From Plantibacter sp. PA-3-X8 (lineage in GTDB: Bacteria; Actinomycetota; Actinomycetes; Actinomycetales; Microbacteriaceae), in assembly GCF_003856975.1 (NCBI RefSeq), contig NZ_CP033107.1, positions 3,720,001 through 3,784,000 on the forward strand: a stretch of 64,000 nucleotides of DNA. Direction: 5' to 3'. The number at the start of each line of letters is the position of its first letter. The first letter of the stretch is position 1. Below the pieces are notes generated by a model, which searched no databases, was not told where the DNA came from, and saw only the letters and a program-made list of their open reading frames with translations. A program made the position numbers and the translations under genes. Shown here one piece after another: positions 23,889 through 31,277 of this stretch.

Positions 23889-24831
23889 CCCGACGGGCAC
23901 TGACCCGACGGGCATCGACGCGACCGCGGGCGTCGCTCACGAGCACGAGGGCGACGCCCGCCGCACTGAGCAGGAACCCGCCGGCCGTCAGGAGCGTGAA
24001 CGGCTCCCGGAACAGGAGCGCACCCGCAACGGCGGTCGTCGGCGCGACCAGGAACAGGAGCGCGTTGAGGACCGTGACCCCGATGCGACGCAGCAGCCAC
24101 CAGTAGAGCCCGTAGGCCGACAGCGTCGGGACGAGCGCGAGGAAGAGCGTCGTGAGCCAGAAGGTCGCGTCGCCCGGCGGCACCGCCTCACCGGTCGCGA
24201 GGGCGAGCACGGCGAGGAGCACCATGGTCGCCGTCGCGTGGACGGTGAGCGTGAGGAGGACCGGGGCTCGGTGCGGCGAGCGCCGTTCCAGGATCGTCGC
24301 GGTGATGAGGCTGACCATGGCCAGTGCGGGCAGGGCGTAGGCGATCGGCGGTGCGTCCGAGGCGCCGAACTGGGACTGCACGATGAGGAACACCCCGACT
24401 GCGCCGATCCCGAGCCCCAACCATTGAGCGCCCGGGACCCGCACGTGCAGCAGCGGTCCGGCGAGCGCCGCGATGACGAGCGGCTGGACGGCGTCGATGA
24501 GCGCGGTCGTCCCGGTCGAGATGCCCACGGCGACCGAGGCGTAGACGAACACGACGTAGCCGAACTGCGCGAACAGGCCGATGACGAGCTGCGACCGCAC
24601 CTGTGCCCGGGTGGCGTTCCGCCACTGCCCGCTGAGCAGTAGCACGATCGCGAGCCCCACGGCGAGCGGTACGAACCGCCAGAGGAGCACGGTGAGCACC
24701 GGCACGTCCTCGGTTCCGATCTTCGCGACGATGAACCCGGAGCTCCACGCGAGGACGAACCCGATCGCCGCGAGGGGGACGATGACCGCGCGGATCGCGT
24801 GGATCACAGGTATACCGATCTGTTTACTCAT
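23806..24831 (-). CDS. EamA-family (DMT) transporter
   Basis: 341 residues: ten membrane helices from about residue 14 to 290, then an unusual 50-residue hydrophilic tail rich in Arg, Ala and Pro (DARRVSARRVSAPP). The tail is encoded across a short DNA duplication and overlaps the PaiB coding region by 83 bases on the opposite strand. The ATG at 24831 follows a TATACT -10 box by six bases, so a leaderless transcript is likely. The divergent TetR regulator and paired operators at 24811-24855 indicate control by TetR; exported compound unknown. Confidence 0.85.
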   Translation of the reverse strand: MSKQIGIPVIHAIRAVIVPLAAIGFVLAWSSGFIVAKIGTEDVPVLTVLLWRFVPLAVGLAIVLLLSGQWRNATRAQVRSQLVIGLFAQFGYVVFVYASVAVGISTGTTALIDAVQPLVIAALAGPLLHVRVPGAQWLGLGIGAVGVFLIVQSQFGASDAPPIAYALPALAMVSLITATILERRSPHRAPVLLTLTVHATATMVLLAVLALATGEAVPPGDATFWLTTLFLALVPTLSAYGLYWWLLRRIGVTVLNALLFLVAPTTAVAGALLFREPFTLLTAGGFLLSAAGVALVLVSDARGRVDARRVSARRVSAPPAADPADGASPRPVPDSAPQGAR

Positions 24832-24857
24832 CCCCGCAGTATACAGACTGGTATAGT
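24811..24857. promoter_or_regulatory. Paired TetR operators and divergent leaderless promoters
   Basis: Two copies of TATAC-N6-GT(A/T)TA face each other: TATACCGATCTGTTTAC at 24811-24827 and, inverted, GTATACAGACTGGTATA at 24839-24855. The second contains both -10 boxes: TATAGT (24852-24857) six bases before the tetR ATG and TATACT on the minus strand (complement of 24838-24843) six bases before the EamA ATG. TetR binding would shut both genes. Confidence 0.68.
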
Positions 24858-24863
24858 CTTCGC

Positions 24864-25451
24864 ATGACGGTCGACACTCCAGAGCTCGCACCCCTCACGC
24901 CGGGCGCCCGACGCGTGCTCGACGCCGCCTCCGTGCTCTTCTACGAGAACGGCATCCACGCGGTCGGCGTCGACACCATCGCGGAGGCGGCCGGGGTCAC
25001 GAAGAAGACGCTCTACGACCGCTTCGGCAGCAAGGAGGCCCTCGTGCTCTCCTACCTGCAGCATCGCGACGCGCGCTGGCGCGTCTGGGTCGACGAGTTC
25101 CTCGCCCGGCACCCGGAACCCGGGATCGACCGGGTCCTCGCGATCTTCGACGCGGCGATCGACTGGTCGGACGACAACAGCCCCAAGGGCTGCAGCGCCG
25201 TCAACGCACGCGCGGAGATCCCCGACCACGCGACGAGCGGCCTCGTCCTCCCCGAGGTCACCCGACAGAAGCAGTGGCTGCTCGACCGCTTCGCCGAGCT
25301 CATCACCGAAGCCGGCCTGTCGGACCCCGGAGCGCGCGCCCGCGAACTCATGCTGCTGTACGAGGGCGCCATCGTGACGGTCGGGATGCGCACCTTCCGC
25401 GAACCGTTCGAGACCGCCCGCGCGATCGCCCGTCGGCTCCTGGCCGCCTGA
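24864..25451 (+). CDS. TetR-family transcriptional regulator
   Basis: 195 residues with N-terminal HTH (IAEAAGVTKKTLYDRFGSKEAL, given in parts: IAEAAGV and YDRFGSKEAL) and a ligand-binding helical domain containing SPKGCSAVNA around residue 107, a pattern seen in TetR proteins that sense electrophiles or drugs. It likely represses itself and the divergent EamA exporter through the TATAC-N6-GTATA sites. The ATG sits six bases after the -10 box. Confidence 0.88.
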   Translation: MTVDTPELAPLTPGARRVLDAASVLFYENGIHAVGVDTIAEAAGVTKKTLYDRFGSKEALVLSYLQHRDARWRVWVDEFLARHPEPGIDRVLAIFDAAIDWSDDNSPKGCSAVNARAEIPDHATSGLVLPEVTRQKQWLLDRFAELITEAGLSDPGARARELMLLYEGAIVTVGMRTFREPFETARAIARRLLAA

Positions 25452-25505
25452 CCGGAGCCGGACCCGGCCTGTCGGCGACCACCCGACATCGCGTAGGGTC
25501 TCGGG

Positions 25506-26297
25506 ATGGACTTCACCGACGACGCCACCGCCGCCGACCGCATCGCCATCATCACCGGGGTAGGGCGCCGCCGCTCGATCGGGGCGGGACTCGCCACCGG
25601 TCTCGCCGCGGACGGCTGGAACCTCGTCCTCAACGCCTGGCGGCCCTACGACGAGCGCCTCGGCTACGAGCGGACCCCCGACGACCCCGAGTCGATCGCC
25701 GACGAGTGCCGTGCGCTCGGTGTCACCGTCGAGCTCGTGTTCGGTGACCTCGCCGACCCGGCGTTCCCGGCCGAACTCGTCGGGCGGGCTGCGCAGTTGG
25801 GTCCCGTGTCGGGGCTCGTCATGTCGCACTGCGAGTCGGTGGACAGCTCGATCCTCACGACGGACCTCGACAGCTGGGACCGCCACTTCGCCGTGAACGC
25901 GCGGGCGACGTGGCTCCTCATCAAGGCCTTCGCCGAACAGCTCCCCGTGCAGGAGGCACCGCCCCGAGTGGCCGGTCGCATCATCGCCCTCACGAGCGAT
26001 CACACCGTGCACAACCTCCCCTACGGCGCCAGCAAGGGCGCGCTCGACCGCATCGTCACCGCAGCGGCAGTGGAACTGGGCGACCGCGGGGTGCGGGCGA
26101 ACGTCATCAACCCGGGTCCGATCGACACGGGTTGGATGACCGACGACATCCGCCGCTGGGGAGCCGAGGCGACGCCCGCCGGCCGGCTCGGAACGCCGTC
26201 CGACACCGCCGACCTCGTCCGCTTCCTGTTCTCGCCGGCGGGCTCCTGGATCAACGGCCAGGTCCTCTCGAGCAACGGCGGGTTCAACGTCGGCTAG
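25506..26297 (+). CDS. SDR-family oxidoreductase (atypical glycine motif)
   Basis: 263 residues. The cofactor motif is ITGVGRRRSIGAG near residues 16-28, a variant of TGxxxGxG with several Arg residues that would favour NADPH or a phosphorylated cofactor. The Asn of the NNAG region is replaced (MSHCES), active-site Ser may be in TSDHT, and YGASK supplies Tyr and Lys. NPGPIDTGWM and the C-terminal INGQVLSSNGGF are standard. A TAGGGT box five to ten bases before the ATG suggests a leaderless mRNA. Substrate unknown. Its stop overlaps the convergent methyltransferase by four bases. Confidence 0.83.
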   Translation: MDFTDDATAADRIAIITGVGRRRSIGAGLATGLAADGWNLVLNAWRPYDERLGYERTPDDPESIADECRALGVTVELVFGDLADPAFPAELVGRAAQLGPVSGLVMSHCESVDSSILTTDLDSWDRHFAVNARATWLLIKAFAEQLPVQEAPPRVAGRIIALTSDHTVHNLPYGASKGALDRIVTAAAVELGDRGVRANVINPGPIDTGWMTDDIRRWGAEATPAGRLGTPSDTADLVRFLFSPAGSWINGQVLSSNGGFNVG

Positions 26298-27202
26298 GGG
26301 CGTCGCTCCCGGCCGACCCGCGCACGGATGTCGGCGATGTCGGCCGGCATGATCCGGCAGCAGCCGCCGATGATCGTCGCCCCGGCCTCCAGCCAGGCCT
26401 CCACCTCGCCGACCCCGGCGGCTCCGCGCCAACAGCGGGCGTCGGCGTCCCAGCGCTCGCCCGAGTTCGGATAGACCACCACCGCCTTGTCCGTCACGGA
26501 CCGCGCAGCGGCGATGGCCGGGAGGACCTCGTCCGGGTGCGAGCAGTTGACACCGACGGCCTGGAACTCGTCGATCCCCTCGACCAGTCGGAAGCCCTCC
26601 GCCATCGGTTCACCCGAGCGCAGACGACCGCCCTCCACCGTGAACGACAACCATGCAGGCACTCCCGAACCCCGCACCAGTTCGGCGAGCGCCGTCGCCT
26701 CGTCGAGCGTCGGGATGGTCTCGAGGGCGAGGAGGTCGGGGCCGGCGTTGGCCAGCACCGCCAGACGCCGCTCGTGCCACTGCCGCAGCTCGGTCCGACT
26801 GAGGCCGGAGGCCCCCTGGTACTCCGAGCCGTCGCCGAGCGTCGCGCCATATGGACCGACCGACGCGGCGACGAGGAGCAGGCCGTCGGGGTCCGATTCC
26901 GACCGCGTGTCGCGCGCCGCACGCGCCAGTTCGACGCTGCACCGCAGGAGCCGTTCGGTCTCTTGAACCGAGATGCCGATCCGCTCGAACGCCTCGAAGC
27001 CGACCTGGTATGACGAGGTGATGGCGATCTGCGCACCGGCGGCGAAGAACTCCCGATGAGCGTCCAGAATGGCCCGTGGCTCCTCAAGCAGCAGACGAGC
27101 GCTCCACAGCGCGTCGGAGAGGTCGTGCCCTCGTGCCTCGAGCAGCGTTCCGAGACCGCCGTCGAGGGTCCAGACACCGCTCCGAACATCCATGCCGTCC
27201 AT
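26294..27202 (-). CDS. mmuM: Homocysteine S-methyltransferase
   Basis: 302 residues from the ATG at 27202, preceded by GGAG eight bases upstream (an ATG at 27193 is possible too). The pterin-independent homocysteine methyltransferase fold is clear: LDGGLGTLLEARG near the start, TSSYQ, ALETIP, VGVNCSHP with the first zinc-ligand Cys, and IIGGCCRIMP with the Cys pair completing the Zn(Cys)3 site. It transfers a methyl group from S-methylmethionine or SAM to homocysteine, making methionine in the cytoplasm. It is a single gene convergent to the SDR. Confidence 0.9.
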   Translation of the reverse strand: MDGMDVRSGVWTLDGGLGTLLEARGHDLSDALWSARLLLEEPRAILDAHREFFAAGAQIAITSSYQVGFEAFERIGISVQETERLLRCSVELARAARDTRSESDPDGLLLVAASVGPYGATLGDGSEYQGASGLSRTELRQWHERRLAVLANAGPDLLALETIPTLDEATALAELVRGSGVPAWLSFTVEGGRLRSGEPMAEGFRLVEGIDEFQAVGVNCSHPDEVLPAIAAARSVTDKAVVVYPNSGERWDADARCWRGAAGVGEVEAWLEAGATIIGGCCRIMPADIADIRARVGRERRP

Positions 27203-27243
27203 TGTGCCCGCTCCACCGCGGGGAGGGGCGCCACTGGACACCT

Positions 27244-27258
27244 GGTATTGTCTATACC
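27244..27258. promoter_or_regulatory. Inverted repeat upstream of the MHS transporter
   Basis: GGTATTGTCTATACC is a dyad with five-base arms GGTAT/ATACC in the 228-base gap between the divergent methyltransferase (start 27202) and transporter (start 27431). It resembles short GntR-type sites. The rest of the gap shows no gene. Confidence 0.35.
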
Positions 27259-27430
27259 CGTCCAGAGCCGAGAGGACGCGTTCTCCCCGAGAACGACCCG
27301 CCACCCGACGTGCAGCTCCCCCGAGCTCCGTGCCAGTGCAGCATGGCGATCCTCCGGCATTTCTCGGGCACTGAGCGACTACGCGAGTGCCGAATGATTC
27401 AACACGACTGTCAGGAAACGAGTACTACTT

Positions 27431-29017
27431 GTGAACTCCAGCGACAACGCGGCATCATCGTCCCCCGCATCCCCCTCCCCCAAGACCGGCCGGAAGCCGG
27501 CCCGCAAGACCAGGCGCCTCCGCGTCGACGACGTCCTCGTCGTGAAGCGGTCGCGCATCCGCACCGCCATCTCGGGCACCGTCGTCGGCAACTTCATGGA
27601 GTGGTTCGACTTCGGCATCTACGGCTACCTCGCGGTCACGATGACCGTCGTCTTCACCGAGGGACTCCCTCCTGAGGCCGGCATCCTCGTCACCCTGTTC
27701 GGGTTCGCCGTGTCGTTCCTCGTGCGTCCGCTCGGCGGGCTCGTGCTCGGACCACTCGGCGACAAGATCGGCCGGAAGAAGATCCTCTTCCTCACGATGT
27801 CGATGATGGCCGCGGCCACCGCGCTCATCGGCGTGCTGCCGACCGCCGCCCAGATCGGGCTGTGGGCCATCGCCCCGCTGTACCTCCTCAAGATGGTCCA
27901 GGGCTTCTCGACCGGTGGTGAGTACGCCGGCGCTTCCACCTACGTCGCCGAGTTCTCACCGGACCGTCGCCGCGGGTTCTGGGCCTCCTGGCTCGACGTG
28001 GGGTCCTACGTCGGCTTCGCGGCCGGTGCCGGGACCGTCGCCCTCACCACGCTGATCGCGGAGGGCCTCGCCGGCCCCGACGCCATGACCGAGTTCGGTT
28101 GGCGCATCCCGTTCCTCATCGCCCTGCCGCTCGGTGCGGTGGCGGTGTGGTTCCGCCTCAAGATCCCCGAGACTCCGGCCTACGAGGTCGCCGAGACCGC
28201 CGGCGGGATCGAGTCCGAGCACGAGGACCCCATGGCCCGCCAGGGTGTCTTCGGGATCTTCCGTCACTTCTGGCGCCAGATCCTCATCGCGATGGCGATC
28301 GTCGCCGCGACGAACACCGCCGGCTATGCACTCACGAGCTACATGCCGACCTACCTCGAGAAGGACGTCGGCGTCTCCAACCTGACGGCCGCGGTCGCGA
28401 CCATCCCGGTCCTGCTGATCATGTCCGCCTGCCTGCCGCTCGTCGGCCGCATGTCCGACAAGCTCGGTCGCAAGCCCGTCTACCTCATGGCCGTCGGTGC
28501 GACCCTCGCCCTCATGGTGCCGGCGTTCGCGGTCATGCAGATCGGTGAGATCTGGGCCATCTTCATCGCCCTCTTCATGGTGGCCGCCCCGGTCGCGCTG
28601 TGGGCGGGACCGTCCGCGGCCTCGCTGCCGGCGTTCTTCCCGACGGCGTCCCGCTTCGGCGCGATGGCGATCGCCTACAACCTGTCCGTCTCGCTCTTCG
28701 GCGGCACGACGCCGCTGTTCAGCGAGTTCCTCATCCAGCTCACCGGCAACACCTTCATGCCCGCGTTCTACATCATGTTCTTCGCGGCTGTGGCGGGCGT
28801 CGGCGTGCTCACGATGCGGGAGACGGCTCGTCGTCCGCTCATCGGCTCGGTGCCGACGGTCGAGACGAAGGCCGAGGCGGTGGAACTCGTCAAGGGGCAG
28901 GACGACAACCCGCTCATCGACACCCACACGATGCCACTCGACATCCTGCCGCCCGCGTCGACCAGCGGTGCCGCGGCGGACGGCCAGGACGGACGCGTCA
29001 CGACGCCCGTCGGCTAG
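27431..29017 (+). CDS. MFS metabolite:H+ symporter (MHS/ProP-like)
   Basis: 528 residues, GTG start. A hydrophilic Lys/Arg-rich N-terminus precedes twelve membrane helices. The MHS-family pattern is explicit: GNFMEWFDFGIYGY in helix 1, GDKIGRKKIL as motif A, GFSTGGEYAGA, and the repeated motif A copy SDKLGRKPVYLMA in the middle. ProP-type carriers import compatible solutes such as proline and glycine betaine; related members carry dicarboxylates or shikimate. A long C-terminal tail of about 75 residues follows the last helix. Its last 20 bases overlap tatB on the other strand. Confidence 0.88.
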   Translation: MNSSDNAASSSPASPSPKTGRKPARKTRRLRVDDVLVVKRSRIRTAISGTVVGNFMEWFDFGIYGYLAVTMTVVFTEGLPPEAGILVTLFGFAVSFLVRPLGGLVLGPLGDKIGRKKILFLTMSMMAAATALIGVLPTAAQIGLWAIAPLYLLKMVQGFSTGGEYAGASTYVAEFSPDRRRGFWASWLDVGSYVGFAAGAGTVALTTLIAEGLAGPDAMTEFGWRIPFLIALPLGAVAVWFRLKIPETPAYEVAETAGGIESEHEDPMARQGVFGIFRHFWRQILIAMAIVAATNTAGYALTSYMPTYLEKDVGVSNLTAAVATIPVLLIMSACLPLVGRMSDKLGRKPVYLMAVGATLALMVPAFAVMQIGEIWAIFIALFMVAAPVALWAGPSAASLPAFFPTASRFGAMAIAYNLSVSLFGGTTPLFSEFLIQLTGNTFMPAFYIMFFAAVAGVGVLTMRETARRPLIGSVPTVETKAEAVELVKGQDDNPLIDTHTMPLDILPPASTSGAAADGQDGRVTTPVG

Positions 29018-29483
29018 CGGGTTCGTCGACGCGTTCGTCGAGGACGACGCGTTCGGTGAGCATGATCGGGGCGGGTGCGCGGTGCGCATCCGCCCCGTCG
29101 CGTCCGACCCGCTCGAGGAGCGCGGCCTGCCAGCCGCCGCTCGCGACCGGCTTCTCCGGGGCAGACGGTACGGTCGGCTCCACCTGCGCCTCCGACGTCG
29201 TCGACTGCTCGAGCTGCGCGACCGGCCCACGCTCCTCGACGAGCGCCTCCTGGATGATCCGTCGGGGATCGAACTGTCGAGGGTCGAGACGTTTCCACTC
29301 GGTCGGGTCGAATTCCGGTCCGAGTTCCTCGGCGGCTCGCGCCTTGGTCGTGGCGACGAGGTCGCGGACGGTGCGGACGAGCACCCCGAGTCGCTCGGCG
29401 TACACCGGCAACTGTTTCGGGCCGATGAGCACGGCCGCGAGGACGCCGATGACGATCAGCTTGTCCATGGTGAGTCCGAACAC
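28998..29483 (-). CDS. tatB: Sec-independent translocase subunit TatB-like
   Basis: 161 residues: a single N-terminal membrane helix (MDKLIVIGVLAAVLIGPKQLP), given in parts as DKLIVIG and IGPKQLPVY, with the conserved Gly-Pro hinge, then an amphipathic helix (YAERLGVLVRTVRDLV) and an acidic soluble tail. This is the TatA/TatB family; the length and hinge fit TatB. TatB helps recognise twin-arginine substrates. It is the last of three closely spaced minus-strand genes, after tatA and a Tat-exported lipoprotein, and lies away from a tatC gene. Confidence 0.83.
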   Translation of the reverse strand: MFGLTMDKLIVIGVLAAVLIGPKQLPVYAERLGVLVRTVRDLVATTKARAAEELGPEFDPTEWKRLDPRQFDPRRIIQEALVEERGPVAQLEQSTTSEAQVEPTVPSAPEKPVASGGWQAALLERVGRDGADAHRAPAPIMLTERVVLDERVDEPASRRAS

Positions 29484-29498
29484 GATGCGCTCCGATGA

Positions 29499-29690
29499 TC
29501 AGGCGGCAGGGGTGTCGGCGCGGGTGTCTGCGCGCGTGTCTGCGTCGGCCGACACCTCGTCCTTCAGGATGCGCGCCGACTGCCCGACGCTGCGGGCGAG
29601 GCTGGGGAGTTTCGCCGCGCCGAAGAACAACAGGATGACGGCGAGGACGATGAGGGCGTGCCAGCCGGTGAGGTTCTGGAGGAATCCCAT
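29499..29690 (-). CDS. tatA: Sec-independent translocase subunit TatA
   Basis: 63 residues with the TatA pattern: membrane helix [19 protein letters not shown] (FFGAAKLP being the hallmark), amphipathic helix [16 protein letters not shown] and a short acidic tail containing a duplicated ADTRADTR. It forms the pore component of twin-arginine export. It begins 56 bases after the stop of the dioxygenase-like Tat substrate and is followed by tatB after 15 bases. Confidence 0.88.
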   Translation of the reverse strand: MGFLQNLTGWHALIVLAVILLFFGAAKLPSLARSVGQSARILKDEVSADADTRADTRADTPAA

Positions 29691-29746
29691 GACGGGTCCT
29701 TTCGGGTCGATGCGGGTCGGGACGGGAATGCGTGGAGGTGCCGCGG

Positions 29747-30727
29747 TCAGCGTCCGCTCGGCGGCGTTCCACCGCCGCCAGCCCCGCCACCACCGGACGG
29801 AGCGGCACCGGCGGTCGGCGTCGTCGTGGTGTCCACCCGGACCGTGAGCGCCACCTGGTATCCCGAGGTCGCGTCGCCCGTCACCGTCGCGAGCTGCAGG
29901 GCACCGCCGTCGTCACCGAAGACGTTGTCGTCGTCGAGACTCACCTGGGCGAGGTTCCCGCTCGAACCGTCGTAGCCGGACAGCGCGTAGACGGTGTCGC
30001 ACGCCGCCTGCGGCAGGGCGACCTGCGAGGTCGCGATGGCGTTCGCGGAGTCGGAGATGTCCGCGACCGTGGGGTACACCTCGAAGTGGATGTGCGGCCA
30101 CCGGCCCGAGTAGCAGGCCGGGAAGATCGAGGTGTACGAGACGGTCCCCGAGCTGTCGGCGACCTGGACGCCGCGGAGGTAGGTCTCGTCCTCGATCCCG
30201 TCGGAGTACATCGAGTAGCCGCCCGATGCGTCGCAGTGCCAGACGTACACGGCGACATCGGTGAACGGGGCGTCACCGTTCGCCATGTCGAGGATGGTCA
30301 GCGAGAGGGCCATGGGGACCCCGCTCGCGGTGGTCCCGGACCCGATGCTCGACCGGATGTCGCTGCGGACGATGCCGGACTCCTCGAGCACGTCGGCTCC
30401 GTTCGAGCCGTCGCCCGGGTAGGGCCCCGCGGTCTCGTCGGGGATCTCGCCCGATGGGAGGTCGCCGGTCGCCGTCGCGGTGCTCGTGCCGGAACTCGCG
30501 GCGCCCGTGCTCATGCTGCTGCTGCCGGACGCCCCGGTGGAGCAGGCGGCGAGCGCGACGGCCCCGACCCCGGCGCCCACGAGGCTCAGCACCGTGCGTC
30601 GGCTGACGAGGGTCCCGAGGTCGAACGCGACGCCCTGGTCGACGACCTCCTCGTCTGCCCGGTCGAGCAGGCGCCCCTCGTAGGCCGGGCCGTCCGGGGT
30701 GGTCTCGGGTGTCGGGATCCTGCTCAT
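29747..30727 (-). CDS. Tat-exported intradiol-dioxygenase-like lipoprotein
   Basis: 326 residues. After a 40-residue cytoplasmic lead comes a twin-arginine signal [12 protein letters not shown] followed by a lipobox LAAC, so the mature protein is anchored outside the membrane. A Ser/Thr-rich linker leads to an intradiol ring-cleavage fold: ETAGPYPG (first Tyr), [12 protein letters not shown], and [15 protein letters not shown] carrying the second Tyr and the two His of the Fe(III) site. Known members cleave catechols between the hydroxyls; extracellular versions are described but their substrates (lignin-derived catechols, for example) are unclear. The C-terminus ends in a Gly/Pro stretch. 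tatA and tatB follow directly. Confidence 0.85.
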   Translation of the reverse strand: MSRIPTPETTPDGPAYEGRLLDRADEEVVDQGVAFDLGTLVSRRTVLSLVGAGVGAVALAACSTGASGSSSMSTGAASSGTSTATATGDLPSGEIPDETAGPYPGDGSNGADVLEESGIVRSDIRSSIGSGTTASGVPMALSLTILDMANGDAPFTDVAVYVWHCDASGGYSMYSDGIEDETYLRGVQVADSSGTVSYTSIFPACYSGRWPHIHFEVYPTVADISDSANAIATSQVALPQAACDTVYALSGYDGSSGNLAQVSLDDDNVFGDDGGALQLATVTGDATSGYQVALTVRVDTTTTPTAGAAPSGGGGAGGGGTPPSGR

Positions 30728-30862
30728 GGTGCGCCTCGCCTTCGTCTGCGATCGGTGGTCTCGATCGGTCGTGAGACGAGCATCGGCGTGCCGGCTATGG
30801 GCTTCCTCTGAGCCGTCCATACGTCGTCGATGGTTCTGCTGGGTGATTGCCGAGTCCGCTGA

Positions 30863-31138
30863 TCAGCGCGGGGTGGCCTTGAGCCCGTTGGGCGGTCCGT
30901 CGCGGTCGGAGGTGGTGCGCGGCACGTCATACCGGACGAGCGCATCGGCGCGTTCCAGGCTCGGCTGCACGCTCATCAACACCCGCTTGAGCGGATCGAT
31001 GTCCCAGGCGATGACGAAGTACGCGTCGGCGCCGCCCCGATCCCGGCGCCGTTCGATGACCGCCTTCGGGATCACCGGGTCGTTCCGCATCACGAGCCAC
31101 GTGTCGTGGTCGAGGCGGATCGGACGCGGGCGGGTCAT
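30863..31138 (-). CDS. Small protein of unknown function under SOS control
   Basis: 91 residues, MTRPRPIRLDHDTWLVMRND then a basic helix (IERRRDRGGADAYFVI) and a SVQPSLERADALVRYD segment. No known domain is recognised. The striking feature is a perfect LexA box four bases upstream of the ATG, which predicts DNA-damage induction. The ATG at 31138 is preferred to one at 31216, which would place the LexA box inside the coding region. Confidence 0.65.
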   Translation of the reverse strand: MTRPRPIRLDHDTWLVMRNDPVIPKAVIERRRDRGGADAYFVIAWDIDPLKRVLMSVQPSLERADALVRYDVPRTTSDRDGPPNGLKATPR

Positions 31139-31141
31139 ATG

Positions 31142-31157
31142 TCGAACATACGTTCGA
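31142..31157. promoter_or_regulatory. LexA (SOS) box
   Basis: TCGAACATACGTTCGA matches the actinobacterial LexA consensus TCGAAC-N4-GTTCGA at all twelve fixed positions. It lies directly upstream of the 91-residue gene on the minus strand; the TATGTT on that strand within it may be the -10 box. It is about 120 bases from the divergent GH32 start, so it should mainly govern the small gene. Confidence 0.8.
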
Positions 31158-31188
31158 ATGTCGCGTGGGGCAAGTCGACGATCGAGCT

Positions 31189-31258
31189 GCTTAACTTTGC
31201 TTAACCGCTTGACCACCTTCTCGGCATCCCGCTACGGTAACTGCGTAACCGATTAACC
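31189..31258 (+). promoter_or_regulatory. Putative promoter and two LacI-like operators of the levan locus
   Basis: A promoter TTGACC (31209-31214), 18-base spacer, TACGGT (31233-31238) precedes the GH32 gene. It is bracketed by two related degenerate sites with central CG: TTAACCGCTTGA (31201-31212, overlapping the -35) and GTAACCGATTAACC (31245-31258), centres 45 bases apart, much like the two operators at 52781/52828. An extra GCTTAAC copy lies at 31189. The LacI protein at 36071 is the likely binder. Confidence 0.42.
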
Positions 31259-31277
31259 ACTCACTGCAGAGGACGTC

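Noticed and set aside
24828..26432. A 534-residue minus-strand frame opposite the TetR and SDR genes
   Set aside because: It lies antisense to two well-defined genes with recognised motifs and has the Arg/Gly/Asp-rich composition of shadow frames.
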